A stretch of DNA of 64,000 nt from Gnetum montanum (lineage: Eukaryota > Streptophyta > Gnetopsida > Gnetales > Gnetaceae). The DNA lies in contig MNCI01023689.1 in assembly GCA_015680685.1 (NCBI GenBank), forward strand, positions 133,539-197,538, written 5' to 3'. Each line of letters starts with the position of its first letter. Position 1 is the stretch's first letter. Shown piece after piece: positions 24,767 to 35,036 of the stretch. The translations under genes and the position numbers were made by a program. The notes beneath the pieces are model-generated. The model saw only the letters and a list, made by a program, of their open reading frames with translations, had not been told where the DNA came from and did no database searches.

Positions 24767-24782
24767 TTCAGTCATGGGGGTA
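24767..24782 (+). other. Polypurine tract of element 3
   Basis: TTCAGTCATGGGGGTA abuts the 3' LTR. Almost the same sequence occurs at 22788-22802 and 24224-24239. Confidence 0.85.
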
Positions 24783-25603
24783 TGATGGGACGTGATCTCG
24801 CATGGGCCACGATATCGTGTACGCGATATCGCGTCGTCCCCTGAGATATTGCGTACGCGATATCGCGATGCGCCATCATATTTATAAACAAGAGGTGGCT
24901 CTTTCTTATTTCTCATCCTAGGCTTAGACCGTAGTGAAACTCTAGCAGTGTGATTCCTCCAAAGATAGAATATTTTCCATGTGCCTGCAATAGGAACTCC
25001 AAAGTGAATAGATCTTTATTCGAGCAGACATTGTACCTGAACATAAGTTTGTGTACGAAAATAAAGATGAACTTCTTGGATAAACCTTGCAGTGCATGGA
25101 ATAGGCTAAATATGATTTTATTTAATGTTATTTACTATTTATCCTTTAAATTCTTTATTAGTTATTAAGTCTTTCTCAATCTCCTAGTTAAGTGCCTCAG
25201 TACGACCACTTCGAGCACGTGCATTACGCTTGGTGATCCCAGCAACGACTAGCGTTTGGTAACCAAGGTTGCATCGATTCAGGGTATGAATGGTAAGTGG
25301 GAATGGATGCTAATTCTAGGTTAATTAAGGCTTAGTTAGTTAATTAGAGTTAGTTAATTAGTTTCTTCAACCCTTCGCCTTATCAGCATAGGAGATAAAA
25401 CTGAAAAGCTATAAAAATCATATACCTCAGACTTACTTAACCATACACCGTGACAAATACAAGTAAGTCTGGGAAGACAACAAATAATTAACCTTAAGTG
25501 TTCCATGAGGCATGTAGGCACTTAGTCTACGGAGTTCAACTGGATCGCACGTGGTATGCTCGTATTCGTATGGTTGAGTGTAGGGGTACCTCGCCACTCA
25601 TTA
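24783..25603 (+). repeat. 3' LTR of element 3
   Basis: 821 bp, TGATGGGACGTGATC to CCACTCATTA. The final CATTA differs from CATCA in the 5' copy. It has the GATATCGCG array (24790-24870) and TATAAACA at 24883-24890. Confidence 0.92.
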
Positions 25604-25608
25604 ACTGG

Positions 25609-26260
25609 TGAACGTAGTCTTGGCTTGATCTTCTAGGACTATTTGTGTTTGGTTATATCCACTATATCCATCTAAAAAACTATAATAGCAATGCCCTACA
25701 ATGGTGTCTAAGACTTGGTCGACAAATGGTCATGGGAAGTGATCTTTGAATGTTGCCATATTTAATAGCCTAAAATCAATGCACACCCTCAATTTCCCTC
25801 CCTTTTTAGGCATAATAACTAAGGGGCTAACCCATTCGCTATCAGTAATGGGGTATATGAACCCAACCTTAAGAAACTATTCAATTTCTTCCTTAACTAC
25901 TTGCTTCAGCTTAGGGTTCAATCGCCTCTACGGTTGTCTTCAAGGCTTCATGGAGGGGTCAGTGTAAATTCTATGTTGGCATATCCTAGGATCTATTCCA
26001 GTTAATTCGGGATATGACCAAGCAAAGGCTTCCAACCATTTATTTATTACCTTTAGTAGTTTTTCTTTCTCTTAAGGAGCAAGCTTAGCATTGATAATTA
26101 CCGATTTTTTGTTTTTACAGAACATGTATTCCATACCGGTGGGTAATGGTTTTAGCTCAAGGGGCTCCTGCTTAAATTTCTTAGGGATTTCCAACTTCCC
26201 CTAGTTGATATTTTCAAGTTTAACACTTGGAAGTTGGCAGTGGACTTGCTCTAATACATC
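25609..26260 (-). pseudogene. Reverse transcriptase N-terminal half of element 1
   Basis: It reads WVSPLVIMPKKGGKLRVC, DFRLLNMATFKDHFP and CYYSFLDGYSGYN on the minus strand, then stops at the element 3 insertion point. It continues at 18495. Confidence 0.85.
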
Positions 26261-26356
26261 TATGCTATCGATGTAAGCATAAGTCAAACCCTCAGTTGGT
26301 TCCATGCATATGAGTGAACTACTTTCTTTATCAGCTGTCAGCCACTGGGTGTCTTC

Positions 26357-26830
26357 CTAATGTGTGGCTGCTACATATAGGCATCTTTGTATGTTAATCA
26401 CTTGTGCACACTGATTGCATGCAAGGAATGCTAAACTTTTCACAAACCATAACCTCTGCACACAATTACACCCTATGTCACTGTATGCGATGCATGGAAC
26501 TTTCTTCTTCTTGATCTTTTCGAATGTATTTTCTTTTGATATTTCTAGGGAAAGATCACAGATTCCTAGGCGTGCATCGATGGTGCTTAGCCATGCTCTT
26601 CCCATTATGATTGGGAAGTCCCCCTTACCATTATTTACTTGAATCACTAGGAAGTCAGCTGGGTACGACCACCCACAAATAGTGGTAATAATGTCTTTCA
26701 CCGGTCCAAATGGGACAGTGATGGAATGGTCAGCCAACTCTAGATGGATGTTACTCTTTTTCAATGGAGGCAGGTTCAAGGCCTTGTACATTTCTTGAGG
26801 AATCAAGTTGACACCAAAACCTAAATCCAA
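26357..26830 (-). pseudogene. Aspartic protease of element 1
   Basis: A 157-codon open frame with the complete protease fold signature (EMYKALNLPPLKK, GWSYPADFLVIQV, FPIIMGRAWLSTI). The catalytic D-S-G reads D-L-G, a single C-to-T change in the Ser codon, so the enzyme would be inactive although the frame is open. Confidence 0.87.
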
Positions 26831-26999
26831 AAGAGCCTTGCATAATGCATTTCTAGCAATTTGTAAGTATATCAGAGGACTCCTGGGATCAGAGAATTTC
26901 CTGGGAGGTGGCCAGCTTTGATCTAATCAGTGACGACATGTGTTAGCATGATCGTATGCATTGAGTGCAATGATTGGGTTGAAGGGGGCTCTGAAGTTT

Positions 27000-29498
27000 T
27001 GATTGATACTAAGGCATCTAAGGAATCAGCCGCTTGTGATTACAAGGGCTTGGTTGGACTATTGGTTCTGAAGAAAGGTCTTTTCTTCATGTGGTTGTTG
27101 GAACCAATAGTAGATTGAGAGTTAAAAACCCTCATGGCATTACATTGTTGTGGCTAGGTAGGGATTTAACCTTGCATTGCAAGAGCAGGTGGTGGTGGAG
27201 TTATTGGTGGAAGAGATATGGCTGGATGAGAAGGATGATATGCTTGCGGAAAATTACCTCTAAAAGAGGGAGTCCCATAATACTCATGGGCTTGGTAGTA
27301 AGGTTGAGGAGTGACGTGACTAGTAGAGTCACATGGGGAGATTGGCTGCTGCATGTAATATCCATATGGGTTAGGTTGTTGGTAAGGATATTGTTGCCTT
27401 GGTGGTGGCATTCCCCATGATTGTGGATGCTGCCACTATTGATATTGCTCAATCGGTTGTGAAGAGCTCCACTGGGATAATATGTTAAGGGTTGGTGGAA
27501 CTGCCTTGGGTCACCTTGAGGATAAGGTAACCTTTGGGGTGTTTGCCTTTTGTTTAATCATGGGTTGAGTGCATACACCCTAAACTCCTGTAGATGTGAG
27601 ATTACAGGATAACATCACTTAGGATGGTCATATTAACATATCTCGCATCCACTATCATTGTCTATTTCCAACTCCACAACCTCTTCAATGATGGCAACTT
27701 TTCCCTTACCCTTGCTACATGCATGTTCAGCTTTTCTATTTTTTCTTATTTCACAATCACTACCTTGCTCTCTAGACTCCTCTACTATTTTAAGAATAGT
27801 TTGAAATCTATTGTCCAAGGAATCCCACATTTGATCTACCTTTTTCGAAACTTCTGATGTCATCTTTTGGATAGGCAAAGTTTTCCTATTCACCATCTCT
27901 TCGAGTGGTGACTCTTCTTCATCCTCACAAAATCTTACTCCCCTCTTCCAGAGGGAAGGATCTCAGTTATACTCTACCACACTTTCTCTCTTCTATAGCT
28001 CACCTTCTTCCTGAGCAACTTGCTCTAACAGTCTTTGGATTTGATGGGACCTAAGCTTGGATAGTCTTCCTTGGGCATAAGTCCCAAGGGTTCTTCTTGT
28101 TTCATGCCTAAGCCCATCTACGAGATGGTGTAGTTGATCCCTTTGCGAATAACCATGGCTAGGACAATGATGTAACAATGCTTAGTATTGGCCCATGGTA
28201 GCATCCAAGGGTTCATGTCCTCCTTGTTTCCCACCTTGGATTTGCTTTCGTAGGTTGGATAATCAGACGTACGTTTGGTACTTATCGTTGAATAATTCTA
28301 ACATAGTACTCCATCTATGAATAGATTCCAGTTCTAAGGACTAGTACTAGCTTTCCGCTTCTTTAACTAGTGTCCGCAGGAACAACTTAAGTTTTTGCCA
28401 TTCGTTCTCTATGTTTTGTAAGGCACACACATCATGGAATGCTTGTAAATGATTCTAAGGATTATCGTTATATCCCCCTTCAAATCGTGGGATATTGTTC
28501 ATATTTAATCTCTTGATCCTACTATCTTTCTGGTGCCTTGTTGGAATTCTAATAGCCTCAGTTATGTCTAACATACTTTGAGTAGCAAGTAGGGGTTCAT
28601 CATGATCGTCTCGTCCATGGCATCTATGATGCTTACGTTGTTCCCTACTCTTCCTTCTTCTATGTCGTGACTCTCTAGAGTGCCCTCGTCCCGTTTCCTG
28701 GCCATTTCGTCTATGACTTCCACTTTGCCTACCTTTATCCCCATGGTCTTTTTCTTGATGACCATGTTTGGATATTGAAGGAGAGGGTGAAGGAGAGGGT
28801 GAAAGAGATGATGAAGGTGAAGAAGAAGGAGAATTGTCATAATGACGATGTCTACTACCTTCTCTTCTATTGTCTTAGCCATGATCACAATTACGATCAA
28901 AATGTCCACCTTTTTCATGATTTTGTGTCCCTTTTTCAGATCCTTTATGCCCATGGATATCACATACTAGGTTATGAATAGTGGAATGAAGGTTTTGATA
29001 CACAACCCCTTGGCCAAAGTCAAGGGGAGGAACATCATTGTGTGGGCGACTGCCTGATGTAGGTTCACCGCCCTCATTTTCACTTAAGACATGTGGGACA
29101 TCCTGGAACCACTTACCCTTCAAAGACTTATGATGTCTTTCCTGTTGTAAGTCCCTTTGACATTGTACCTCTGTGGGATGATATTCTCTTGAGTCATGGT
29201 CTTGCACAATGTATTCTGCGTGTAAGTGTGGCATGCTAATTCGTGTGAGGGCACGAAGAAGCATGCTTAGGACTGAACGATCAGAAGGTATCACTATGTT
29301 ACCTTCTAAGTCTCGTCAATGCAGTTGTTCATCTTGATGGAGGATAAAGGTGAAGTCTGGTATATATTCATTAGGATGAATATATACCACTCGAACTTGT
29401 TGAGGAACTGGCGAATCAACGTCATGTGTATTACACCGCCGATTATTTCCTATTTCAGACCTAGGCAGTGAGGTGCTTTCATACGAAGAAGGAGACAT
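27000..29498 (-). pseudogene. gag of element 1
   Basis: The start ATG is at 29498-29496 (MSPSSYEST). The N-terminal domain spans 29498-28875, a basic/serine-rich part about 28960-28570, capsid about 28400-27990, a GKGKV linker with the knuckle near 27896-27600, and a P/Q/Y-rich tail 27452-27166 (QQYPYQQPNPYGYY). Stops and shifts are frequent. Confidence 0.8.
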
Positions 29499-29615
29499 AC
29501 TTGTCTATTCAGTGTGCAATGTATTCTTGTTTATTATTTTCTCAGTCAACCCTAAGAGTTCGTTCCAACAATGTGAATGATTTCCTATGTTCTAATTAGC
29601 ACACAAACAACTACG

Positions 29616-29633
29616 TCCTTGGCAATGATGCCA
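29616..29633 (-). other. Primer binding site of element 1
   Basis: The minus strand reads TGGCATCATTGCCAAGGA, a decayed tRNA-Asp-type site one base from the LTR. Confidence 0.75.
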
Positions 29634-29634
29634 A

Positions 29635-30385
29635 TGATGAGCAACGCGAGGTACCCCTACGCTCAACCATACGAATATGAGTGTTTCACACACAATCCAA
29701 TTGAATTCCAAGGACTAAGTGCTTATGCGCCCTTGTCGAACAAGGATGGGTTGGTTGATTGTTGTCTTCCCAACCTTACCTGTATGTCACGATGGTATGG
29801 TTAAGTAAGCTTGAGACATATGATTTTTATACATTTATGTTTTTATGTCCTGCACTAGTAGGGAAGGAGAGAGGTAACTAAGTGACTAATATAACTTAAC
29901 TACTCATTAACTAAGTTCTAACTAATCCTAACACNNNNNNNNNNNNNNNNNNNNNNNNNNNNNNNNNNNNNNNNNNNNNNNNNNNNNNNNNNNNNNNNNN
30001 NNNNNNNNNNNNNNNNNNNNNNNNNNNNNNNNNNNNNNNNNNNNNNNNNNNNNNNNNNNNNNNNNNNNNNNNNNNNNNNNNNNNNNNNNNNNNNNNNNNN
30101 NNNNNNNNNNNNNNNNNNNNNNNNNNNNNNNNNNNNNNNNNNNNNNNNNNNNNNNNNNNNNNNNNNNNNNNNNNNNNNNNNNNNNNNNNNNNNNNNNNNN
30201 NNNNNNNNNNNNNNNNNNNNNNNNNNNNNNNNNNNNNNNNNNNNNNNNNNNNNNNNNNNNNNNNNNNNNNNNNNNNNNNNNNNNNNNNNTAAACCGCTAG
30301 AGTAATTTCTCTAATAATTAGAATAAACCGCTAGAGTAACTGCTCTAATAATTAGAATAAACTGCTAGAGTAACTGCTCTCATCA
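29635..30385 (-). repeat. 5' LTR of element 1 (with gap)
   Basis: It starts TGATGAGCAACGCGAGG and ends GCTCTCATCA, with the middle lost in the N run at 29935-30289. The 34-bp array is visible at 30290-30385 (starts at 30309, 30343 and 30377). Confidence 0.85.
29935..30289. other. Assembly gap (355 N)
   Basis: It lies inside the 5' LTR of element 1. The tandem array next to it may be why it was not assembled. Confidence 0.99.
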
Positions 30386-30667
30386 AATAATAAGTTAGAC
30401 TTTCATCCAAGTCTATTATCAATCTTTTGAAGAAGTAGATATCAAAGTTCCTTCTTTGGATGATCCACAAATATAGGAAGTCCCAAATACATACTAGGAA
30501 ATGAGTCTAACTGACATCCCAATACATTGGTTTATTTCTACAAATATGTTGATTAGCTTCAAAATTGAGCATACAACTTTTATTTGAATTGATTTGTAAA
30601 CTATACAACTTTGTATGCAAGTTTGCTATAAATTGGGGATTACCATCAAATAGTAGAAAAGTGTCAT

Positions 30668-31962
30668 TGAAAAACTAAGTGTGAAAAAACTAAAATTAAA
30701 AGTTGGCTAGATACCTCTAATAATATTATCATCATTTCTCAATTTTCTTAAGTAGGATCACAAACTCTTCATGGCTAAAAAAAAATAAAGGGCAAAATAG
30801 AATGAACTTCTCATAACCTATTTGAAGATCAAAAATTTCCAAATTAATGACCATTAATAAAAATAAAAATAAAAAATCTCGATCATTGATAGTAACCATG
30901 GTATAGGAACACACTCCCTTCACTTCTAATTGGGTCTAATTCATTTTTAGATATAAGTAAATGAAACTAATGTAATTATGATCTTTTGAAACACTCTCTT
31001 CATTTGTAACCCTACTCTAGGAACACACCCTCTTCACTTTATGAAGATGAAGCTATGAATGAATCAAACTTAGTGTAGTGGGGGTTTTTTAGGTTGAGTT
31101 CAGCAAGTCCTATGGCTAATGTGTGATTCCTTTTGACAATGGTGTTATGACAACATGGAAATGAATGTGAATTATTCTATCTTAAGGGAAGACAGGTGAA
31201 AGGTTCAATAGGCATCTCACTATGTAATAAGTTTGAGTGTTTATGAGGTATTGAGTTGTGTAAGGCCATGAGTTCCCAGTTTTTGTGATGCATAGTTGTG
31301 CGTCCATATGTAATTTTCATCTATACTTGTATTTTTCCAATGAAAGATAGCTTCTTTATTAAAATGAAGTCACTGTGGGCTAATTTATTGAAGCATATCT
31401 TTTGAAATTATAATCTAATTGTAATTCAAAAAGATAGTAAGCTTCAACCATGCATGTTAAATTTGTTTAACAAGTGGATAACTAGTAATGAATATGGCTT
31501 GAGGAAAAAGAAGATAGCGAAGAAAGTTATTAGAANTAATGAAGATAATGGTTGAATATTCCTTTTAAGAAATAGACTTATGCAACAAAAACCTAAAAAT
31601 GATAACAGTTTATCTTCTAATAATTTTCTTCGCTATCTTCTTTTTCCTCAAGCCATATTCATTACTAGTTATCCACTTGTTAAACAAATTTAACATGCAT
31701 GGTTGAAGCTTACTATCTTTTTGAATTACAATTAGATTATAATTTCAAAAGATATGCTTCAATAAATTAGCCCACAGTGACTTCATTTTAATAAAGAAGC
31801 TATCTTTCATTGGAAAAATACAAGTATAGNATTACCGTTACACCAAACAACAAAAATTTTAACAATTGATATGAGAGTTAGGTAACATGCAATGATTCTT
31901 CACTCTAGTTAATAAAATATTAATATATTGTAGAGAATTATTAATTATAAAAAATAAACATA
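30668..31962. mobile_element. About 1.3-kb insertion of unknown type inside the LINE RT
   Basis: The LINE frame stops after HFA (near 31963-31974) and resumes at NDTFLL (near 30667), so the FADD catalytic box is split by about 1.3 kb that is not LINE coding. The insert includes a 216-bp inverted repeat. No clear target duplication was found, so its class is unknown. Confidence 0.55.
31321..31829. repeat. Near-perfect 216-bp inverted repeat with 77-bp loop
   Basis: Arm 1 (31321-31536) and arm 2 (31614-31829) are reverse complements with a single visible mismatch plus an N. Single N bases sit at the inner end of arm 1 (31536) and just outside arm 2 (31830), which points to an assembly join as one explanation. 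Confidence 0.95.
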
Positions 31963-34169
31963 TGCAAAGTGCATATTAAGTAATTGTGTACCTTGATCAT
32001 TAATTGAATTTCTCTTAATAATATCCCTTTGCAAATCATAATGCAAAATATGTGAAAGAAAGTCTACAACAATAATAAAAAGATGGGAGATAGAGAATAA
32101 TCTTAACATACTAATTGTTGAAGAGAAAATGATAAACTCAACCCAACATTTATAACAAGTTGGGTATTAGAATTAGTGAGCATGGTACGAATAAGATGAA
32201 TAAAATAATCATCAAATCCTATTTTACATAGATAATAACAAAAGTCCATTTGATATTGTCATAAGCTTTAGCATAATTTGACATAATAAAAGCAATGTCT
32301 TAGTTAGTATTAGAAGCCCATTGCATTTCCTCTCAAGTTGCAATAACATTATTTGTGATACATCTACCTCTAACAGAACCTATCATTTTAGGTTTGATGA
32401 TATCCTCTACCTATTGAATCCAACAAACCATGCATTTTGCTAAAACTATTTAACTATTTTGAAGAAGAGTAATAAATCTCCAATTACTAATAAGTTGAAG
32501 ATTTCCATTCGTAGGAGTAAGAACAACACCTATATTAATATATTTACCAATAAAAAGTTTTTTATTAGCTTATTGGAAAACAATAAAGATATCATCTTCA
32601 ATACTATCCTAATGCTTCTTAAAAATTTCAATTGGAAAATCATAAAATTCTAGAGTTTTACCATATACTAAGTTAAAAGTTGTTTTTTTTTATTACTTTG
32701 CAGTAATTTCTACTTCAAGAATACCTTGACGTACTTTTATTACAAGATGAGGAATATGCATGCTAGAGGCCTCAAAGGTTTCATTGCTAAAACCTAAAGA
32801 AAAAAAAAACAAAAGAAAATGATTTGCTAAAAATTTGCTAATGATCTTAGGATTTAGAGTGATGGAATCATTTAGTTAAAGTGATTTTATTTTAAATACT
32901 TAATACTTCCCTTTGAGAAATTATAAAACTCATTATAAGATTCATCTTTAATTATTAGTTAGGACATGTGACTTTTCATGGAGTACTATTAGTTTTAAAA
33001 GCATCCCAACATTGTTTAGCAAAACAAGCTTTAGCAACAACTTTTTGAGTTTCAATGTCAAAAGGATATCAGTATACAAGAATTTGCATTTGCTTGATAG
33101 ATTTTGTAAGCTTGTTGTCAACTTGATATTTTCACTTAGCAAATTGCATTTCAAACCATCTTGTATAATTTCTGAGTTTGCAAGTGGTTTGCTATCACCA
33201 GTCAATCCAACTAATATTACAAGTAGGTTTTTTTCTGCATTCCATACAAGACTTTAAAATATTTTTCATAGTAAGTCTTGTGAACAACTTCTACATTTAA
33301 AACGAGAAAGAATTAACCTAGGAGAAAAATAAAATGATGATAAAATATTTATAAAAAATTTGCATCTATATACACTTATACTTTATTTGTAGGCTTCCAA
33401 AATGAATCATTAGAGATGTAAAATCTATCAAGTAAATTATATTATTTATTTATTGATAATTATACAAAGTGTAAATTTTTTGATTTGAATGATATGGGAA
33501 TAAAGAGATAATATCATAAAATAAAATATTTTTCTTTAAATTTGCATCAATCTTCTTTTTCACAAGAAGACATATTAGAAAGAAGATCACCAAGTTTATC
33601 TAAATGACTTTTAACCATATTAAAGTCACCTTCAATAACCCAAAGAATTTTATGCAAAAATAGAAGATATTTCAAAACCTCTAATCGATCTTTCAAATTA
33701 CTAGAAGCATAAATATTTTAGAGTCCAAATTATCCTTTTTCACTTTTTCAAGTAATCCAAATAACTCTTACAAAAATGTCAAAGCTAAATTTCAAAACTT
33801 CTCAAATCCAATTTTTATCAACTATAATAGGAACACCTCCTTTATTTACCAACAATACCAATATTATGTATTGAAATCTTAATCTCATGTAGGAAAAGAA
33901 AATTTAGAGATACATGCTAGTTTTAAACCTCATCCTTGATAATATTTACTTAGGACCTATTAGAAACACCCTGAATATTCTATGATAAAACTAACATTAA
34001 GATATCGGGGAGGAGGCCCTTGTCTTTGATTTGTTAACCTTAACATTTGTTTCACAATCCATGTCACCATGTGAAAAAACATTCTTTGGTGAGAAAACAT
34101 TTGGAACATTAGTAGAAGCATAAAGAGAAGGAAATAATGTAAAGGTTTTTGTATTGAAATCAATATTTG

Positions 34170-34680
34170 TAAGCCTCTTATTTTTACATTGTACTAAGCA
34201 AAATCCTTTTGCATCAACATGTTCATTGTTAGGCTTTGCTAAAAAAGTCTATTTTTTCTAAAGAAAAATTCTCTTTATATATAGAATTTTTTGTATTCTT
34301 TAATTTTAAAAGGACTAGTAAAAGGTTGATAATTTATTGATGAGTGTTTCATTTGTGCATGTTGAAAATTACCATTATTTACCTTTTCTAAAAATTATTG
34401 CTTTTTTTTTTTTTTTGCACTAACAACTTTGTTATTGAGAAGAGGACAAATTCTAAGAGTTGCAATATCATCACAAATCACATATGTAATGTGCTAGGAA
34501 AAACATTGACTACTTGCCTTGAGTTTTAATTATAATTATATCTACTACAAATCAATGTCATTTCATCTATGAAATGACAATGCACATCATTTAGTAATGT
34601 TTTTGACTTTGTTTCAAGGATTGTAATAATGTTACTAACAATTTCATTTTCAATACTTTGAAAAATAAAAGAAAAATTTT
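34170..34680. other. AT-rich region upstream of BUB1
   Basis: No gene is recognised. It may include remains of the first ORF of the LINE on the minus strand. Confidence 0.3.
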
Positions 34681-34685
34681 CTAAT

Positions 34686-34695
34686 TATAAATATA
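34686..34695 (+). promoter_or_regulatory. Possible TATA element upstream of BUB1
   Basis: ATAAATATAT about 350 bp before the start codon in AT-rich sequence. It is compositionally unremarkable, so this is a weak call. Confidence 0.2.
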
Positions 34696-35036
34696 TACTA
34701 TAACTAAGCTGGTCAATAAATAACTTCTACGAATCCAAGGCTCCAAGTGTAAGGCGTTTGATCGGTTCTTTGCATTTAACCCCTAGCTTTGGGAGTTACT
34801 TTTTTCGGGTTAGTTTTATGTAATTTCCCCCCGTCATCATGTTTTTCAATTGACTCAAAAAATAAACTGCATCCAGCATTCGTTTCATCGCAAGGGTCAC
34901 CCACACAGAGTTGTTCCTCCAGAAAACCAGATAACGTGGAAGATAAAAGAAGCGGCAATTTCAAATCTCAGAGCGATCACTCATAAGAGGTTTCCTCTGC
35001 GTCCTCCACAACCGTGGCTTCGTCCGGCTACTGGCA

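Larger units (their letters stand above)
18501..25603 (+). mobile_element. Element 3: pol-deleted Athila-like element nested in element 1
   Basis: The LTRs are 18501-19330 and 24783-25603. A perfect target duplication ACTGG flanks it (18496-18500 and 25604-25608). It is inserted head-on to element 1, inside RT. It has PBS, gag and protease, then jumps from the PR-RT linker straight to the end-of-pol spacer. RT, RNase H and integrase are missing, so it could only have moved with enzymes supplied by a relative, unless the deletion happened after insertion. Confidence 0.92.
4402..30385 (-). mobile_element. Element 1: Athila-like Ty3 element split by two nested insertions
   Basis: The terminal LTRs are 4402-5310 (3') and 29635-30385 (5'). 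Flanking pentamers GATAA (4397-4401) and AATAA (30386-30390) match at 4 of 5, a probable target duplication. Removing element 2 (7390-16602) and element 3 (18501-25603) leaves about 9.7 kb in the order PBS, gag, PR, RT, RNase H, IN, spacer, PPT. The sequence on either side of each insertion rejoins in frame-like register and matches the uninterrupted element 2. Every domain has stops. Confidence 0.9.
30386..34010 (-). mobile_element. Decayed L1-type LINE, interrupted
   Basis: The minus strand reads, from right to left, an endonuclease start (SxNIQGVSNRS near 34000, then LFLHEIK, and WVIEGDFNMV near 33600-33660) and the RT start (NWRFITLLQ, PKMIGSVRGRCITNN, 32550-32330). RT middle follows (LFIIVVDFLSHILHYDLQR near 32060), then, after an insertion, the late RT blocks (NDTFLLF near 30665 and YLGLPIFV with LLQKIDNRLG, 30520-30400). 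These are standard plant L1 signatures, with many stops. The left end is cut by element 1. Confidence 0.8.
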
